A stretch of DNA of 64,000 nucleotides from Haloplanus sp. GDY1 (GTDB lineage: Archaea > Halobacteriota > Halobacteria > Halobacteriales > Haloferacaceae). Of the stretch, positions 61,263 to 64,000 are shown one piece after another. Below the pieces are notes generated by a model. That model ran no database searches, was not told the origin of the DNA, and was given only the letters and a program-made list of their open reading frames with translations. The stretch is taken from contig NZ_CP098514.1 of assembly GCF_023703775.1 (NCBI RefSeq), forward strand, positions 1,612,001 to 1,676,000, in the 5' to 3' direction. The position numbers and the translations under genes are program-made. Position 1 is the first letter of the stretch, and every line of letters begins with the position of its first letter.

Positions 61263-61508
61263 TCAGAAGAGATTCCCGACACGCTCGCACGGTTGCTCGT
61301 GGAGCGCGGGCGTACCGAGTTCCGGCGGCTCGTTCCAACAGTCGGAACAGTGCCGGTAGAACGCGACCAGCCCACCGGTGAGTGGCTCGGGGTCGCGCCA
61401 CTCGGTCCGGTCGGACCGAAGTGAACTCTCGCAGACAGGTCGGGGGTCGAACCACCTGGTTCGGTCACGCCGACCACCCCCGACTGACCCGGGGGAATGA
61501 AGCGGCAA
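61263..61508 (-). CDS. Possible small or truncated zinc-ribbon-like ORF
   Basis: 81 codons as an open frame. The C-terminal 55 residues (SSLRSDRTEWRDPEPLTGG, then FYRHCSDCWNEP) look protein-like and contain one CxxC. The N-terminal part (HSPGSVGGGRRDRTRWFDP) looks random, and only one cysteine of a would-be first knuckle remains. It may be a truncated zinc-ribbon gene left by rearrangement next to the repeats. Start unknown. Confidence 0.3.
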   Translation of the reverse strand: MPLHSPGSVGGGRRDRTRWFDPRPVCESSLRSDRTEWRDPEPLTGGLVAFYRHCSDCWNEPPELGTPALHEQPCERVGNLF

Positions 61509-61518
61509 GAACAGCTGC

Positions 61519-61528
61519 TATACGTATA
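61519..61528. repeat. Perfect palindrome TATACGTATA at the edge of the tandem repeats
   Basis: A 10-bp self-complementary AT-rich element lies 10 bases outside the distal end of the 85-bp repeat array. It is related in core sequence to the GTATAC elements before the two toxin-antitoxin operons. Confidence 0.45.
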
Positions 61529-61537
61529 AAGAGTATG

Positions 61538-61792
61538 GACTGTCCGGATTCGAATCCTTCCCTGCGGTTTTTCCCCAAGTTTTTGCGAGGGAGCGCAGCG
61601 ACCGAGCAAAAAGTGGGAGTGGGACTGTCCGGATTCGAATCCTTCCCTGCGGTTTTTCCCCAAGTTTTTGCGAGGGAGCGCAGCGACCGAGCAAAAAGTG
61701 GGAGTGGGACTGTCCGGATTCGAATCCTTCCCTGCGGTTTTTCCCCAAGTTTTTGCGAGGGAGCGCAGCGACCGAGCAAAAAGTGGGAGTGG
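61538..61792. repeat. Three perfect 85-bp tandem units carrying a copy of the tRNA-Pro 3' end
   Basis: Units at 61538-61622, 61623-61707 and 61708-61792 are identical. On the minus strand each unit ends with GATTCGAATCCGGACAGTCC followed by CA, nearly the tRNA-Pro T-arm and acceptor end. Each also contains a T-rich/A-rich hairpin (TTTTTGC...GCAAAAA) around GAGCGCAGCGACC that could terminate tRNA transcription. There are no spacers, so it is not CRISPR. Confidence 0.9.
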
Positions 61793-61862
61793 GACCGCCC
61801 GGATTCGAACCGGGGTCACGGGCACCCAAGGCCCGAAGTATACCAGGCTAACCCACGGTCCC
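61790..61862 (-). tRNA. tRNA-Pro (anticodon UGG)
   Basis: 73 nt without encoded CCA. Acceptor stem GGGACCG/CGGTCCC pairs with A as discriminator. The anticodon stem CGGGC/GCCCG encloses the loop CTTGGGT, giving anticodon TGG at positions 34-36. T-arm CCCCGGTTCGAATCCGGG in parts. No intron is seen. Its 3' end is the source of the tRNA-like ends of the adjacent tandem repeats. Confidence 0.93.
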
Positions 61863-61908
61863 GTACGAACACTTGCCTCTCGCGCCCGCTAAAGGATTTC
61901 GTTCGACC

Positions 61909-62721
61909 TCAGTCGGCACCGATTTCGCAGCCGTCGACGTACTCGACGTCGTCGATGGAGTCGATGGGGTCGTCGCCACACACCGGGCAGTCGGGATCCT
62001 TCGCGTAGGGCACCGTCTCGAAGGTCATGTCCATCGCGTCGTAGAAGAGCATCCGGCCGATCAGGGGGTCGCCGGCGTCGAGCAGGAGTTTGACGGCCTC
62101 GGTGGCCTGGATGCAGCCCACGGTGCCGGGGAGGACGCCGAGGACGCCCGTGGTCGCACAGTCGGGGACGGTACCCGGTTCGGGCGCCTCGCGGAACAGA
62201 CACCGGTAGCAGGGCCCGTCGGGATGAAGCGTCGTGACCTGGCCCTCGAACTTGTAGATGGCGCCGTGGGAGACGGGGACCCCGGCGAGTCGGGCGGTGT
62301 CGTTGACGAGATAGCGCGTCGGGAAGTTGTCGGAGGCGTCGACGACCACGTCGTAGTCCTCGATCAGGTCGGCGTCGTCCCGGTCGAGACGCGTCTCGTA
62401 CGTCTCGACGTCGACGTCGGGATTGAGCGTCGCCACGAAGTCCTTCGCGCTGTCGACTTTGGGGCGACCCACGTCGCTATCCCCGTGGATCACCTGCCGC
62501 TGGAGGTTCGATCGCTCGACCACGTCGTCGTCGACGACGCCGATGCGACCCACGCCCGCGGCCGCGAGGTACTGGATGACGGGCGCACCGAGCCCGCCGG
62601 CACCGACGACGAGCGCGCTCGAATCTAACAGGCGCTGCTGCCCCTCCGGACCGACCTCGTCCATGATGATGTGTCGGGAGTAGCGATCCAGCTGTGTCGA
62701 ATCGAGCGAGAGCCCACTCAT
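61909..62721 (-). CDS. ubaA: E1-like ubiquitin/SAMP-activating enzyme, UbaA/MoeB/ThiF family
   Basis: 270 residues. The nucleotide loop is VVGAGGLGAPVIQYLA. Adenylation residues lie in DDDVVERSNLQRQV (Asp, Arg). Zinc cysteines are CYRC and CPVC. The active-site Cys is probably in PDCATTGVLG. In haloarchaea the single enzyme of this type, UbaA, adenylates SAMP ubiquitin-like proteins for protein conjugation and supplies sulfur carriers for molybdopterin and tRNA thiolation. The tungsten enzyme downstream in the window would need that pterin pathway. Confidence 0.9.
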   Translation of the reverse strand: MSGLSLDSTQLDRYSRHIIMDEVGPEGQQRLLDSSALVVGAGGLGAPVIQYLAAAGVGRIGVVDDDVVERSNLQRQVIHGDSDVGRPKVDSAKDFVATLNPDVDVETYETRLDRDDADLIEDYDVVVDASDNFPTRYLVNDTARLAGVPVSHGAIYKFEGQVTTLHPDGPCYRCLFREAPEPGTVPDCATTGVLGVLPGTVGCIQATEAVKLLLDAGDPLIGRMLFYDAMDMTFETVPYAKDPDCPVCGDDPIDSIDDVEYVDGCEIGAD

Positions 62722-62898
62722 ACCACACTCTCGGGGAGCGACGTGGATAAATCCGTGCCGTTCGGGCGCGGTCGGCGCCAGCCGTGATAAACCGAATACG
62801 GCGATACGGAATCGGGACGATGCGGTGGGTGGCTACCTGGACCGACGGCGGCGAGACGGTGTCCGTACCCTCTTTGCCCGGGCGAACGAGCACCGGAT

Positions 62899-63294
62899 AT
62901 GGCCCTCCGTGATCGACTCCGTCCGTGGCACGCGCTGATGGTCCTGGTCCTCCTCGCGGGAACGGGCGTCTCCCTGTCGCGTGCCGGCACCGTCACCGGC
63001 GAGACGCTGCTTCGCGCCCTCCTCTCGGGGCTGGTGGGACTCGTCCTCTTCCAGTTCACCGTCGGCAACGTCTGGGGGTACGCCGTCGAGTACTACAACG
63101 CCGGCGGGTCGTGGACCGACCTGCCGTTCCTGACGCCGTTCGGCCTCGCCGCGGTAGCGGGCGTCGCCGCGGGGGTTCGAACCGGCAGCGTCGGGGTCGG
63201 CGCCTGGGTTGCCTTCTGGGTGTTCGTACTCGTCGCGGCGGCCGTCGCACTGGGGACGTGGCTGCTGGTCGGGTATCGGGAAGCGGGGGCGTGA
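62899..63294 (+). CDS. Small integral membrane protein, unknown function
   Basis: 131 residues. Four hydrophobic segments are seen at about 10-27, 34-55, 75-93 and 100-125. There are few charged residues between them. No family is recognised. It lies between divergent ubaA and the convergent aldehyde:ferredoxin oxidoreductase, whose end is 9 bases away. Confidence 0.7.
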   Translation: MALRDRLRPWHALMVLVLLAGTGVSLSRAGTVTGETLLRALLSGLVGLVLFQFTVGNVWGYAVEYYNAGGSWTDLPFLTPFGLAAVAGVAAGVRTGSVGVGAWVAFWVFVLVAAAVALGTWLLVGYREAGA

Positions 63295-63303
63295 GGTCGG
63301 CCG

Positions 63304-64000
63304 TCAGTTCGCCAGCTCCGCGATGTCGAGCGTTTCGAGGCGCTCGGCCGTGGGAATCCCGTCGTCGTCCCAGCCGCGGAAGTCGTAGTATTCGTCGAGC
63401 ATGGCCGAGAGTTCCTCGGGCGGACAGTACATCCCCTCGCTCGGTCCCTCGGGGATGGGTTCGTGCATCACGCGATGCGAGAGCGTGTCGGTCTCGCGGC
63501 GGGCGACGCCGCGTTCGACGTTGATGAGGCGCTCGAGGTTGTAGACGCGCTCGCCGATCCGTTCTACCTCGTCGGTCGAGAGGTCCCACCCGGTCGCGGC
63601 GGTGATGGCGTCGCGGTAGCGGTCGGTGACGCGCTTGCCCCAGCCGGCCTCGCTCACGAACCGACACTGGGTGAGCGAGTCGCCGAGCGCGGTGAAGTGT
63701 TGGGTGCGGGCGGCGAACTCCGGCGTCCCCTCGGTCGTCTCGGCGTGTTCGCCGTCGTACTGGAGGGTAGGCCGGGTGTCGTGGTGTGACCCGCCGCGGG
63801 TGGCGGTGGCGTAGCCGACGCTCATGCCCTTGAGGCCGCGGGGCGAGTGGGCCGCGAACTCCAGGCCCTTGACGCCGTGGAGGTAGCGCTCGGCTCCGTC
63901 GTCGAGTTCGGCGGCGAGGCGGAACGAGCCCTCGGCGAGGCGGTCGCCGAACCCCTCGCGGTGGGCCGTCAGGCGCGCGAGTTCGACCAGTCCGTCGGCG
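63304..64000 (-). CDS. Aldehyde:ferredoxin oxidoreductase (tungsten enzyme), C-terminal part, 5' partial
   Basis: The reading frame is open to the right edge of the window, so the N-terminus lies outside; about 231 residues are visible. Family segments are VKGLEFAAHSPRG, GYATATRGGSHH, and the cysteine in DSLTQCRFV, one ligand of the 4Fe-4S cluster next to the tungstopterin. It oxidises aldehydes to acids with ferredoxin. The CxxCxxxC part of the cluster site is outside the window. Confidence 0.9.
   Translation of the reverse strand, partial: ADGLVELARLTAHREGFGDRLAEGSFRLAAELDDGAERYLHGVKGLEFAAHSPRGLKGMSVGYATATRGGSHHDTRPTLQYDGEHAETTEGTPEFAARTQHFTALGDSLTQCRFVSEAGWGKRVTDRYRDAITAATGWDLSTDEVERIGERVYNLERLINVERGVARRETDTLSHRVMHEPIPEGPSEGMYCPPEELSAMLDEYYDFRGWDDDGIPTAERLETLDIAELAN

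Noticed and set aside
61538-61730. Additional tRNA genes at the tRNA-like repeat ends
   Set aside because: Only the T-arm and acceptor 3' side are present. No D-arm, anticodon arm or 5' acceptor strand can be found in any unit.
61538-61792. CRISPR array or coding tandem repeats at the three 85-bp units
   Set aside because: Units are contiguous with no variable spacers, and open frames through them arise only from the repeat length; they contain no protein-like sequence.

Overview
The window is high-GC DNA from a halophilic archaeon. Nearly every protein is very acidic. Many starts sit about 25-32 bases behind a TATA-like element with little or no leader. The gene set is archaeal/haloarchaeal: geranylgeranylglyceryl phosphate synthase, pantoate kinase, archaeal-type AspRS, an HTH_10 (Bat-type) regulator, a UbaA-like E1 and a tungsten aldehyde:ferredoxin oxidoreductase. 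No rRNA, CRISPR array or intact insertion sequence was seen; there is one tRNA (Pro).

Region 1 (1-28,600) is a dense catabolic island for organic, hydroxy and sugar acids. In order it holds a four-carbon acid-sugar kinase (cut by the window start), a UspA protein, a CitE-like lyase, an asparaginase, a 3-hydroxyisobutyrate-dehydrogenase-type enzyme, and a UxaA large-small-large hydro-lyase cassette. Next come an NDP-forming acyl-CoA synthetase, a LarA-like nickel-pincer enzyme, a zinc alcohol dehydrogenase, lactate-utilisation proteins (LutC and a LutB-LutA fusion), a 3-hydroxyacyl-CoA dehydrogenase, an HpaI-type aldolase and an aldehyde dehydrogenase. An IclR regulator lies behind three GTTCA-N7-TGAAC palindromes. 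It is followed by a 2-oxoacid dehydrogenase E1 pair, an uncharacterised internally duplicated protein, an E2 acyltransferase fused to an OsmC domain, two SDRs and another MDR dehydrogenase. The likely logic is oxidation, dehydration, cleavage and CoA activation of hydroxy acids into central metabolism; the substrates are unknown.

Region 2 (28,600-43,100) has a malate:quinone-oxidoreductase-like enzyme, a site-2 protease with CBS domains, a PhnDCE-type ABC importer, a cupin, a Ski2-like helicase and an acyl-CoA group: thioesterase, 3-hydroxyacyl-CoA dehydrogenase, MaoC hydratase, carboxyltransferase and acyl-CoA dehydrogenase.

Region 3 (43,100-59,500) is mainly housekeeping: GatB, truncated hemoglobin, topoisomerase I, GGGP synthase, an enolase-superfamily enzyme, AspRS with a non-discriminating signature, pantoate kinase and catalase-peroxidase. 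Embedded in it is a four-gene operon (46,947-49,369) whose first three proteins share a domain of unknown function. It lies opposite a Bat-type regulator and is the best candidate here for an undescribed system.

Region 4 (59,500-64,000) is accessory: a VapBC and an RHH/RelE toxin-antitoxin pair, then three perfect 85-bp tandem units that each carry a copy of the 3' end of the adjacent tRNA-Pro gene. A UbaA-like enzyme, a small membrane protein and the C-terminal part of an aldehyde:ferredoxin oxidoreductase close the window.
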